Assembly: GCF_000495915.1 (NCBI RefSeq)
Contig: NZ_AOFQ01000004.1
Location: forward strand, 1-64,000
Reading direction: 5' to 3'
Length of the DNA stretch: 64,000 nucleotides
From: Stutzerimonas chloritidismutans AW-1
Lineage (GTDB): Bacteria; Pseudomonadota; Gammaproteobacteria; Pseudomonadales; Pseudomonadaceae
Made by a program: the position numbers and the translations under genes
Notes under the pieces: model-generated
What the model was told of the DNA's origin: nothing
Seen by the model: only the letters and a program-made list of their open reading frames with translations
Database searches by the model: none
Shown: piece after piece, positions 7,283 through 14,607 of the stretch
How the letters are laid out: each line of letters starts with the position of its first letter
How positions within the stretch are numbered: position 1 is the first letter of the stretch

Positions 7283-9337
7283 ATGTCAGACGCCAATACC
7301 CCCTCACCTTGGCATCTTGGAGAAAAGCAGTTGCAGGCCCGGGTCGGCGTGGCCGAACAAATGGAGGTTTTCGGCCGCAAGGTGATCCGCGACCACCTGC
7401 CGGAGCAACACCGCGCCTTCTACCAGCAATTGCCCTTTATCCTTATGGGCACAGTCTCTCCCGAGGGACTTCCTTGGGCCGGCATACTGGCTGGCGAGCC
7501 CGGGTTCGCCCACTCCCCCACAGCGCAGACACTGCGCCTGGAAACCCATCTGGATGCGGACGACCCATGCAGCAGCGGTTTGACTGCGGGCAAAGCCATT
7601 GGCCTGCTGGGTATTGAACTGCACAGCCGTCGCCGCAACCGAGTCAATGGCCGGATTATCAGACGCGAGCATGATCATCTGGAGATTGTGGTCGAGCAGA
7701 GCTTTGGTAACTGCCCGCAATATATCCAGCTACGCCAGCTGCAAGCAGCCAAGGCCAAGCCCCACGAAGAACTGCCGGTCGAGCGCGCAAACCAGCTCAG
7801 TCCTGCTGACCAGGCGATGATTAGTCGAGCCGATACCTTCTTCGTCGCCAGCTATATCGAGCAGGCCAATGGCCAATTGGCCGTGGATGTATCACACCGT
7901 GGCGGTCAGGCCGGATTTGTTCGCGTTGAAGGCAACCGTCTAAGCATTCCAGACTTTGCCGGTAACCTGCACTTCAACACCCTCGGCAATCTGCTACTCA
8001 ACCCGCGCGCTGGCCTGCTCTTTATCGATTTCAGCAGCGGTGACCTGCTCCAGCTCAGCGGAACCACCGAACTGGTCTTGGAAGGGCAAGAGGTGCAGGC
8101 GTTTCAGGGCGCCGAGCGGTTATGGCATGTGCAAGTTGAGCAGGTCGTGCGCCGTCCGGCGTCACTACATCTGCGCTGGCACTTCGCGGACTACTCACCC
8201 AACAGCCTGATGACCGGCTCCTGGGCAGAAGCCCAGGCTCGCCTGGCGGCCATGGACTTGCAGCAGCAATGGCGACCCTGGCAAGTGGTGAGGATTGTCG
8301 AAGAAAGTCCCAGCGTACGTTCCCTTTATCTTGAGCCGAGCGATGGGGCTGGAATGCCCAGCTTCATTGCAGGCCAGCACATGGCGCTGCGGCTCAATCT
8401 CACCGGGCAGCCTAGGCCGCTAATCCGTACCTACAGCCTGTCAAGCGCACCCTCCGATCGATTCATGCGCATCAGCGTCAAGCGCGAAGGGCAGGCATCG
8501 ACCTATCTGCATGAGCATCTGCAGGTCGGCAGCCTGCTTGAAGGGCGAGCGGCCCAAGGACATTTGCGCCTGGATACCGAACAACGCCGCCCCCTGGTGC
8601 TGCTCGCTGCGGGGATAGGCATTACTCCCCTGCTGTCGATGCTGCGTGAAACACTCTATCAGAACCGCCGTCTACGCCGACATCGCACCGTATGGCTGAT
8701 TCAAGCTGCTCGTAGTGCAAGTGAGCTGATCTTTCGTGAAGAACTGGCCGACTTGCTGCAACCGGGCGACACACCGCTGCACATGCTCCGCGTACTTAGC
8801 CAGCCCGAAGCAACAGCCCGCCTGGAGCATGACTATGACCTGGCCGGGCATGTAGATGTCGCGCTGCTCAAAGCCTGGTTGCCTTGGGATGATTACGACT
8901 TCTATCTATGCGGGCCAGGGGCCTTCACCCAGAACCTCTATGATGGCTTGCGCGAGCTGAATATCAGCGATCAACGGATTCATGCCGAAAGTTTTGGTCC
9001 CGCCAGCCTGCGCCGCTCAGGGGACGCACTGAATAGCGCCCCGACATTGTCGCCAGCAACGGTTGCCGTGCCCGTGCTATTTCAGCGCTCGGGCAAGGAA
9101 GCCCGCTGGACACCAAACAGTGGCAGCTTGCTTGAGCTAGCCGAATCACGTGGCCTGAGCCCTGAATTCAGCTGCCGAAGCGGCAACTGCGGGACTTGCA
9201 AGACCCCAGTGCTGAGCGGCGCTGTGACTTATCTGCATCAACCACCTGAACAGCCTGCCGATGGTCATGCCCTGCTCTGCTGTGCCGTGCCGGCTGCCAC
9301 TGCAACGGGCCCCCACCCCCTGGTACTCGACCTGTAG
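7283..9337 (+). CDS. Three-domain oxidoreductase: PNPOx-like, FAD/NAD(P) reductase, 2Fe-2S ferredoxin
   Basis: The 684-residue protein joins an N-terminal pyridoxamine-phosphate-oxidase-like split barrel (about residues 30-330) to a ferredoxin-NADP reductase module with RTYSLSS (about 382) for FAD and LLAAGIGITPLLSML (about 440) for NAD(P)H. It ends in a plant-type 2Fe-2S domain with CRSGNCGTC (about 630) and a final LLCC. Electrons would pass from NAD(P)H to FAD to the iron-sulfur centre; the split barrel may reduce the final substrate or bind a second flavin. The ATG at 7283 has GGAG eight bases upstream; ATGs at 7250 and 7277 are less well placed. It is cytosolic and likely cotranscribed with the GST. 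Confidence 0.85.
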   Translation: MSDANTPSPWHLGEKQLQARVGVAEQMEVFGRKVIRDHLPEQHRAFYQQLPFILMGTVSPEGLPWAGILAGEPGFAHSPTAQTLRLETHLDADDPCSSGLTAGKAIGLLGIELHSRRRNRVNGRIIRREHDHLEIVVEQSFGNCPQYIQLRQLQAAKAKPHEELPVERANQLSPADQAMISRADTFFVASYIEQANGQLAVDVSHRGGQAGFVRVEGNRLSIPDFAGNLHFNTLGNLLLNPRAGLLFIDFSSGDLLQLSGTTELVLEGQEVQAFQGAERLWHVQVEQVVRRPASLHLRWHFADYSPNSLMTGSWAEAQARLAAMDLQQQWRPWQVVRIVEESPSVRSLYLEPSDGAGMPSFIAGQHMALRLNLTGQPRPLIRTYSLSSAPSDRFMRISVKREGQASTYLHEHLQVGSLLEGRAAQGHLRLDTEQRRPLVLLAAGIGITPLLSMLRETLYQNRRLRRHRTVWLIQAARSASELIFREELADLLQPGDTPLHMLRVLSQPEATARLEHDYDLAGHVDVALLKAWLPWDDYDFYLCGPGAFTQNLYDGLRELNISDQRIHAESFGPASLRRSGDALNSAPTLSPATVAVPVLFQRSGKEARWTPNSGSLLELAESRGLSPEFSCRSGNCGTCKTPVLSGAVTYLHQPPEQPADGHALLCCAVPAATATGPHPLVLDL

Positions 9338-9385
9338 ACGCAGGCTGAACTTACGATGCTTTAACCCACTAGCGAGAAGCTATCC

Positions 9386-9859
9386 ATGACAGAGAATGCA
9401 CGCCCGCCCTATCCACCGTTTGATCTTGCCAGCGCGACGCAAAAAGTGCGCCTGGCCGAAGACGGCTGGAATACGCGCGATCCCGACCGCGTCGCGCTGG
9501 CCTATACCGTCGACAGTCGCTGGCGTAACAGAAGCGAATTCCCCCAGGGGCGTGAACAGATCCGAGCGTTTCTGACGCGTAAATGGGCCCGTGAGCACGA
9601 CTACCGTCTGATCAAGGAGCTCTGGGCCTTCCAGGGTAATCGCATCGCGGTGCGCTTCGCTTACGAATGGCATGACGACAGTGGGCAGTGGTTTCGTTCC
9701 TACGGTAATGAAAACTGGGAATTTGACGCGCAAGGCTTGATGCAAACCCGACATGCCAGCATCAACGACTTGCCGATCCAGACCAGCGAACGCCTATTCC
9801 ATTGGCCCCAAGGCCGCCGTCCGGACGATCACCCTGGCCTTAGCGAACTGGGGCTTTGA
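9386..9859 (+). CDS. DUF1348 / NTF2-like family protein
   Basis: The 157-residue protein is a nuclear-transport-factor-2-like alpha+beta barrel of the DUF1348 type, recognised by [19 protein letters not shown], the [11 protein letters not shown] segment and [10 protein letters not shown] near the C-terminus. These proteins are usually encoded beside regulators and redox enzymes, and no reaction is established for them. It closes the LysR-LysR-GST-reductase group, 48 bp after the reductase, and is followed by a strong hairpin at 9882-9909, consistent with the end of the transcript. Confidence 0.88.
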   Translation: MTENARPPYPPFDLASATQKVRLAEDGWNTRDPDRVALAYTVDSRWRNRSEFPQGREQIRAFLTRKWAREHDYRLIKELWAFQGNRIAVRFAYEWHDDSGQWFRSYGNENWEFDAQGLMQTRHASINDLPIQTSERLFHWPQGRRPDDHPGLSELGL

Positions 9860-9881
9860 CCGCACAGAACAAACTCGGCAC

Positions 9882-9909
9882 ATGCCTGATTCCGCCCGGA
9901 ATCAGGCAT
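9882..9909 (+). terminator. Hairpin terminator after the DUF1348 gene
   Basis: Perfect 12-bp arms ATGCCTGATTCC / GGAATCAGGCAT enclose a 4-base loop 22 bp after the stop codon. The run of T residues that follows is weak, so it may only stabilise the 3' end. Confidence 0.65.
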
Positions 9910-10041
9910 TCGCTCAGACCAATAATTTCCTTAGATGAAATTAAGTAATCCGCAAACTGATGATTCTTGCGGCGAATCATTAGCGAGAGACTGTATCCGA
10001 CGGCCAGCAGGCCTTAATCAATCGATCTGGAGAAGAGGCTC

Positions 10042-10365
10042 ATGAAAAAACTACTGCTTAGCCTTGTACTGCTAGCGCCAATGGCTCACGCAGCCGAAAT
10101 CATAGGCACCGGCCCGGACAATCGCGTGGGTGAAGTATTTGGCAGCGGTGTCGGTGTGCTTCTGGGCGGCGCAACCGGCGGTCCTATCGGCGCCCTGGCT
10201 GGAGCCGCAATCGGTTACTTCACCGGTGGTGGCGTACAACAGGTCACTGGTCAAACCGGTGTGGCCTATCAGGTCAAACGGGATGATGGAAGCGTGAGCA
10301 CGCTGCGTTACAACCGTTTGCCGGAAGAACTGAAGAGCAACCTTGAGAAATCTCCCAAGAACTAG
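10042..10365 (+). CDS. Small exported glycine-zipper protein
   Basis: The 107-residue protein has a signal peptide (MKKLLLSLVLLAPMAHA) and then a glycine-rich hydrophobic segment of about residues 33-68 (GSGVGVLLGGATGGPIGALAGAAIGYF) with the GxxxG spacing of a glycine zipper. The C-terminal third is polar and basic. This layout suggests a periplasmic or outer-membrane-associated protein, similar in outline to 17-kDa-type antigens but without the lipobox cysteine. GGAGAAGAGG precedes the ATG. It sits alone between the DUF1348 gene and the second recA, with which it is convergent. Function unknown. Confidence 0.7.
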   Translation: MKKLLLSLVLLAPMAHAAEIIGTGPDNRVGEVFGSGVGVLLGGATGGPIGALAGAAIGYFTGGGVQQVTGQTGVAYQVKRDDGSVSTLRYNRLPEELKSNLEKSPKN

Positions 10366-10677
10366 CGGTAGCGCTATTTAACTTTGCAAGGCATAGGGAT
10401 CGACGTATTTCACCAGAAACCGAAAGTCTTCTCCAGGTTCACCCTAGGACGAGGGTATCCGTTTTTGATTGAGGAGGGGAAAGCTGTTTTGATTAAAAAA
10501 GAATTTGAAGATAATTATGGAGAGTAGCTGAGTGGGAAGCGAACCTGTAAGTAACCTTGATCGGAAAGGAACCTGATGTGGCATCAAGTATAAAGCCTAG
10601 CTGGGGAGGCTAGGCTTTATATGGGGTAGAAGCTTAACTATCGATTGTCATCAGCGACCTTAAACCGCTACGAGATA
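10366..10677. other. Intergenic stretch between the glycine-zipper gene and the second recA
   Basis: This stretch of about 310 bases is noticeably more AT-rich than the backbone (for example GATTAAAAAAGAATTTGAAG near 10491). It carries one strong hairpin at 10590-10620. I see no convincing coding region or RNA gene in it. Confidence 0.5.
10590..10620. terminator. Bidirectional hairpin downstream of the second recA
   Basis: Perfect 12-bp arms ATAAAGCCTAGC / GCTAGGCTTTAT enclose a 7-base loop. It lies between convergent genes, 57 bp beyond the stop of the second recA, and can serve either strand. Confidence 0.75.
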
Positions 10678-11724
10678 TCAATATTCGTCAGCCGGCTCTT
10701 CTAAGGCAGCGAGGTTGGCAGAGGTTTCAGTCTGCGGCTTGGACATCAGCTTGTCGCGGATCAGACTTTCCAGTTTGTCCATGGTTTGCTTGTTGTCCAG
10801 CAGCCACTTCATGGTGTTAGCCTTACCTTGGCCGATCTTGTTACCTTCGAAGGAGTACCAAGCGCCGGACTTTTCAACAAAGTTGTTAGCAACAGCGAGG
10901 TCAACAATCTCACCGGCCTTGCTAATACCCTGACCGTAAACGATCTGGAACTCTGCTTGCCTGAATGGAGCAGCAACTTTGTTCTTGACTACTTTCACAC
11001 GGGTTTCGCTGCCTACTACTTCGTCGCCTTCCTTGACCGCGCCGGTACGGCGGATATCCAGTCGCACCGAGGCGTAGAACTTCAGGGCATTACCACCAGT
11101 GGTAGTTTCAGGACTGCCAAACATCACACCGATCTTCATACGAATCTGGTTAATGAAGATACACATAGTATTGGAGTTCTTCAGGTTACCAGTGATCTTC
11201 CTCATCGCCTGCGACATCATTCGGGCGGCAAGGCCTACATGGGAATCCCCAATTTCACCTTCAATTTCAGCCTTCGGAACAAGAGCAGCAACAGAGTCAA
11301 CGACAATAAGATTGACTGCCCCAGAACGCGTCAAGATGTCTACGATTTCAAGTGCCTGTTCACCAGTGTCAGGCTGTGAGCACAGGAGCTCATCAATATT
11401 AACGCCGAGCTTGGCTGCGTAGATCGGATCAAGCGCGTGCTCAGCATCGACAAATGCACAAGTCAAACCTTGACGTTGCGCTTCAGCAATCACCGACAGC
11501 GTAAGCGTGGTTTTACCAGAAGACTCCGGCCCATAGATTTCAACGATACGGCCGCGCGGCAACCCACCCACCCCCAAGGCGATGTCCAAGCCGAGTGAGC
11601 CAGTCGATATAACATCTATATCCATAGTGCGGTCGGAGCCCAGCCGCATGATGGAACCCTTACCAAACTGCTTCTCAATTTGAGAAAGAGCCGCTTCTAA
11701 CGCCTTGCTTTTTGCCTGATCCAT
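10678..11724 (-). CDS. recA: Recombinase RecA, complete second copy carried by the island
   Basis: The 348-residue protein is a full RecA: N-terminal polymerisation helix, Walker A GPESSGKT (residues 65-72), [10 protein letters not shown] with the catalytic Glu95, Walker [11 protein letters not shown] (about 139-148), loop L2 with SPETTTGG and a C-terminal domain ending in an acidic tail. It should form ATP-dependent filaments on single-stranded DNA, drive strand exchange and trigger LexA self-cleavage. It differs from the broken resident copy at many positions over the shared 166 residues (SDRTMDIDV against DHDRQAIPA) and has lower GC, so it was not made by recent duplication. It starts 97 bp after the stop of the resident fragment, in the same direction. 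No LexA box and only a weak ribosome site are seen before it. Confidence 0.97.
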   Translation of the reverse strand: MDQAKSKALEAALSQIEKQFGKGSIMRLGSDRTMDIDVISTGSLGLDIALGVGGLPRGRIVEIYGPESSGKTTLTLSVIAEAQRQGLTCAFVDAEHALDPIYAAKLGVNIDELLCSQPDTGEQALEIVDILTRSGAVNLIVVDSVAALVPKAEIEGEIGDSHVGLAARMMSQAMRKITGNLKNSNTMCIFINQIRMKIGVMFGSPETTTGGNALKFYASVRLDIRRTGAVKEGDEVVGSETRVKVVKNKVAAPFRQAEFQIVYGQGISKAGEIVDLAVANNFVEKSGAWYSFEGNKIGQGKANTMKWLLDNKQTMDKLESLIRDKLMSKPQTETSANLAALEEPADEY

Positions 11725-11771
11725 TCTTGATGACCATTTAAATTAATAATTAATCGGGTCTTACTGATTAG

Positions 11772-11811
11772 CTTAGGGCGTTTCCCTAATGAGAAAGGGA
11801 TACCTCCTAAG
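11772..11811. repeat. Nested inverted repeats upstream of the second recA
   Basis: Outer arms CTTAGG (11772-11777) and CCTAAG (11806-11811) enclose inner arms TCCCT (11783-11787) and AGGGA (11796-11800). The block sits between the recA junction and the second recA start, inside the foreign DNA. It could be a recombinase or regulator binding region or an mRNA hairpin. Confidence 0.5.
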
Positions 11812-11821
11812 TGAACCTAAA

Positions 11822-12346
11822 CTATGCCGCAGTGGCTAATACTGCATCCTGCAGGCCGACGTGCGTGTCGCCCATCTCGCCTTCGATCTCGGCCTTGGGT
11901 ACCAGTGCCGCCACGGAGTCGACGATGATCACGTCAACCGCGTTGGAGCGCACCAGCATGTCGGTGATTTCCAGCGCCTGCTCGCCGGTGTCCGGCTGCG
12001 AAACCAGCAGGTCGTCGACATTCACGCCCAACTTGCCGGCATAGTCCGGGTCCAGCGCGTGTTCGGCGTCGACGAAGGCACAGGTGGCGCCCATCTTCTG
12101 CGCTTCAGCGATTACCGACAGGGTCAGAGTGGTCTTACCGGAGGATTCCGGACCGTAGATCTCGACGATACGGCCCTTGGGCAGGCCGCCAATTCCAAGC
12201 GCGATATCCAGGCCCAGCGAGCCGGTAGAGATGGCCGGAATGGCCTGGCGATCATGATCGCCCATGCGCATCACTGCACCCTTGCCGAACTGCTTTTCGA
12301 TCTGGCCCAGGGCTGCAGCCAAGGCGCGCTTCTTGTTCTCGTCCAT
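11822..12346 (-). pseudogene. recA: Resident recA, truncated after codon 166 by the island
   Basis: The frame gives a normal Pseudomonas-type RecA from [10 protein letters not shown] through Walker A (GPESSGKT), DAEHALDP, Walker B and GDTHVGLQ (Q166). It then diverges into eight unrelated residues (DAVLATAA) and a stop. Roughly half of the protein is lost, including loop L2 and the C-terminal domain, so it cannot be a working recombinase. The start is the ATG at 12346 with GAGGA upstream. It retains its own LexA-controlled promoter and lies directly after cinA, the standard backbone position. The truncated product still has the polymerisation helix and ATP site and might interfere with filaments if stable. 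The 3' half is not in the window. Confidence 0.9.
11829..11845. other. Candidate recombination core at the recA junction
   Basis: GCAGT-GGCTAAT-ACTGC has perfect 5-bp arms around a 7-bp spacer and lies within a few bases of the point (about 11848) where resident recA sequence ends. Inverted arms around a 6-8 bp spacer are the general form of a tyrosine-recombinase crossover site. This is inference; without the other end or the empty site the crossover point cannot be fixed. Confidence 0.35.
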
Positions 12347-12386
12347 CAAATCCTCACTTGATCAAGAGGGCCGGAGGCCACAACAA

Positions 12387-12402
12387 CTGTATAAGTAGCC
12401 AG
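12387..12402 (-). promoter_or_regulatory. LexA (SOS) box of the resident recA promoter
   Basis: Read on the recA strand, CTGGCTACTTATACAG matches the gammaproteobacterial LexA consensus CTG-N10-CAG and overlaps a TATACA that would serve as the -10 element. It lies 41 bp before the resident recA start. Because the second recA follows the broken one in the same direction, this box probably controls it too. Confidence 0.85.
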
Positions 12403-12429
12403 TATTAGAACATAGGCAAATTTACTCGC

Positions 12430-12927
12430 CTAGCCCCGAAACTGTTTTTCTCCGACCGCCAGCGCAAGCAAACCTTGCAAAGCCGCCGCGACCGTCTGCT
12501 CACGTACGGCCTCGCGGTCACCGGTAAATAGATAGCGCTGGGCCTGCACATGCGAGTCATCGGCCCAGGCAATCCAGACCGTACCAACCGGTTTTTCTGC
12601 CGTGCCGCCGCCGGGTCCGGCAATGCCGCTGACAGCCACCGCAAAGCGCGCACCACTGTTGCGCTGCGCGCCCCGCGCCATGGCCTGCACCACTTCGGCA
12701 CTGACCGCGCCGACCTGCTCGAATAGCTCCGCCGGTACGCCGAGCTGGCGCGTCTTCTGGGCATTGGAATAGGTGATGTAGCCGGCCTCGAACCAGGCCG
12801 AGCTGCCGGCGATACGGGTGATGGCCTCGGCAATGCCACCACCGGTGCAGGATTCCGCGGTGCTGACCTGCGCACCCAGTCGTTGCAGCGCATCACCCAG
12901 CTGTGCGGCCAGTTCGGTGAGATTCAT
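12430..12927 (-). CDS. cinA: CinA C-terminal family nicotinamide-nucleotide amidohydrolase
   Basis: The 165-residue protein is the stand-alone PncC/CinA C-terminal domain, with VSTAESCTGGGIAEAIT (about residues 22-38), the GYITYSNAQK segment and VSGIAGPGGGT. It converts nicotinamide mononucleotide to nicotinate mononucleotide and ammonia, recycling the product of NAD-dependent DNA ligase. The ATG at 12927 has GGAG five bases upstream; an in-frame GTG/ATG slightly upstream is less likely. It sits directly before recA, 83 bp upstream, the conserved pseudomonad arrangement, and is divergent in direction from mutS. Confidence 0.93.
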   Translation of the reverse strand: MNLTELAAQLGDALQRLGAQVSTAESCTGGGIAEAITRIAGSSAWFEAGYITYSNAQKTRQLGVPAELFEQVGAVSAEVVQAMARGAQRNSGARFAVAVSGIAGPGGGTAEKPVGTVWIAWADDSHVQAQRYLFTGDREAVREQTVAAALQGLLALAVGEKQFRG

Positions 12928-13024
12928 CAGGGCTCCAGCCAAAGGAAAGTGGCCGATACCCTACACCAGCGGGCTCCCGAGTTCAGCCATCCGGATGGCC
13001 AATGGTCGAGTTACGCGTCGCCCA

Positions 13025-14137
13025 TCAGGCATCCTGGCGAACCGGCAGCACGACACGCTCGCCGATGCTCCGTCCGCGACGGCTTACCACTGCATCACCA
13101 TAGCGCTGGATGGGATCTGCCAGGGTTCGCTTGACGAAGAAGCCGAACAGCGTCACCAGTAACAGCATCACCGCGATGTAGAGCGGGCCGGGAATGGCCA
13201 GCGCTCCAGCGCCGAAGCCCAGCCGCTCGGCGATTGCGAATACCGATGGATGAGACAGGAAGACGATATAGCCGATCCCGCCTAGCGGCGCGATCCAGCG
13301 CAGCCCCTTACCACTGATGCGTGTCGCGCCAATGAAGAGGGCAACACCCACCGCATAGCTGACGAAGTAGCGATACCAGGTTTCCCCGATACCGGTATCG
13401 CGCGAGTAGGCCAGCACGCAGATCGGCAACAGAAACAGGTAGAACAGGCCCACTGCGATGCGCGCGTAATGCCCGGTATCGGGTGCGCGACCGTTATCCG
13501 TGGCCTTCCACAATGCGCCGAGAAAACACACACTCAGCATCAGCGGCAGAGCCACCGGCAGCTTCATTTCCAGCTTGTAGCGCAGGAACGCGAGCAGCAG
13601 GGTGAAGACGTACTGGGCCAGCAGAAACAGCAGATCGCGCCTGGCCGAGCCGCCCAGACGCAGCGCGAAGATGACAATGCACAGCACGTAGAAGGTCAGC
13701 TCTATTTGCAGCGTCCAGTACAAACCGATCACGTTTTCGACAAACACGAAGCCTTGCAGCATCGTCGCATTGATCGCGATGACAGCCGGACTGAACACCC
13801 GAGCCGGATCGTCCCAGGGAAACATCACGCCGAGAAGCAGCGATAGCCAGTACAGGGGAAACAGCCTGAAGAAGCGCTGATAGACGAACGCCGCGATCGG
13901 CCGTTCGTATCGATGGCGGCTCTTGTACAGCGCCGCAACGACGAAATAGCCGCTCAGGGCGAACAGCACCAGCACGCTGGTCTTGCCGACATCCAGTACC
14001 GTTTTGCTGACAAGAAACAGATCGCTGGTCAGCCCATCGAAATGGCCGTCACGCTTCATTTTTGCGATCAGATGGGAATAGGCAACGCACAACGCCGCAA
14101 CGCCGCGCAGGGCGTCGAGTCCGAGTAGTCGAGACAT
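13025..14137 (-). CDS. Membrane acyltransferase (acyltransferase 3 / OafA-like family)
   Basis: The 370-residue protein starts LLGLDALRGVAALCVAYSHL, the family's first membrane helix with the essential His, then the RFFRLFPLYWLSLL motif and about ten hydrophobic helices. Such enzymes sit in the inner membrane and transfer acyl groups, commonly acetyl, to lipopolysaccharide, exopolysaccharide or glycolipids. There is no C-terminal SGNH domain. It is a single gene between cinA and mutS, where many pseudomonads have no gene, so it may be a strain-specific insertion. The acceptor cannot be predicted from the sequence. Confidence 0.85.
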   Translation of the reverse strand: MSRLLGLDALRGVAALCVAYSHLIAKMKRDGHFDGLTSDLFLVSKTVLDVGKTSVLVLFALSGYFVVAALYKSRHRYERPIAAFVYQRFFRLFPLYWLSLLLGVMFPWDDPARVFSPAVIAINATMLQGFVFVENVIGLYWTLQIELTFYVLCIVIFALRLGGSARRDLLFLLAQYVFTLLLAFLRYKLEMKLPVALPLMLSVCFLGALWKATDNGRAPDTGHYARIAVGLFYLFLLPICVLAYSRDTGIGETWYRYFVSYAVGVALFIGATRISGKGLRWIAPLGGIGYIVFLSHPSVFAIAERLGFGAGALAIPGPLYIAVMLLLVTLFGFFVKRTLADPIQRYGDAVVSRRGRSIGERVVLPVRQDA

Positions 14138-14607
14138 GTCTGCTGCTCACTTGACCAAAAGGGAGGTCGCCAGCATTACTGCAGGAAGAACTGACGCGAG
14201 GAGGGTAGAACAGGCATTCGCCGAGGCGGGATGGCCGGGGCTGCAATCCACAAGACGGCGAAGCACGAGCGACAATCAGGCAAGCTACCGCACCAGGCAC
14301 CGAGGGGGCCTGCGCGACTGCATGATCGAGGGAGTCGCAGGCCCGGCGCGCGCAAGGCACAAGGCGCACCGGCAACCTGTCGACAGGCCAGAGTTACCAA
14401 CAGCACCGGCTCGCTTGTCAACGCATTCCGCGCCCGGCCCGACAAACGACACCCGACCAAGCGGGAACCGGTCCTCGCCCTCACCTGTCGAGCCGCTCGG
14501 CCCGTGTTAACCTTGCCGGCTTTCCCGCGGGAACCTGGCTGCGGACGGTCCGACCGCACCGTCATCCGATAGCCTTCCCCGCCACTCAACGAACCGCACG
14601 CAAGCCG
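14138..14607. other. Divergent intergenic region between the acyltransferase and mutS
   Basis: These 470 bases must contain the promoters of both divergent genes. The region is GC-rich, and I find no convincing short gene, RNA or repeat in it. An SD-like GGAGG near 14198 is not followed by a plausible reading frame. Confidence 0.4.

Larger units (their letters stand above)
1..11848. mobile_element. Right-hand part of an island inserted in recA
   Basis: Everything left of about 11848 appears to be accessory DNA joined to the resident recA after codon 166. The resident recA reads normally from 12346 down to a CTGCAG at 11849-11854 and then turns into unrelated sequence and a stop. The block contains an IS66 element, two LysR genes, a GST and a reductase cluster, and a complete diverged recA of lower GC next to the junction. 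No recX or remaining 3' half of the resident recA is seen, so the other boundary and any integrase must lie outside the window. That the whole 11.8 kb is one element is inference; only the right junction is directly visible. Confidence 0.6.

Noticed and set aside
10678..12346. The two recA copies as an assembly duplication
   Set aside because: They differ widely in sequence over the shared 166 codons, so they cannot be copies of one locus created by assembly.
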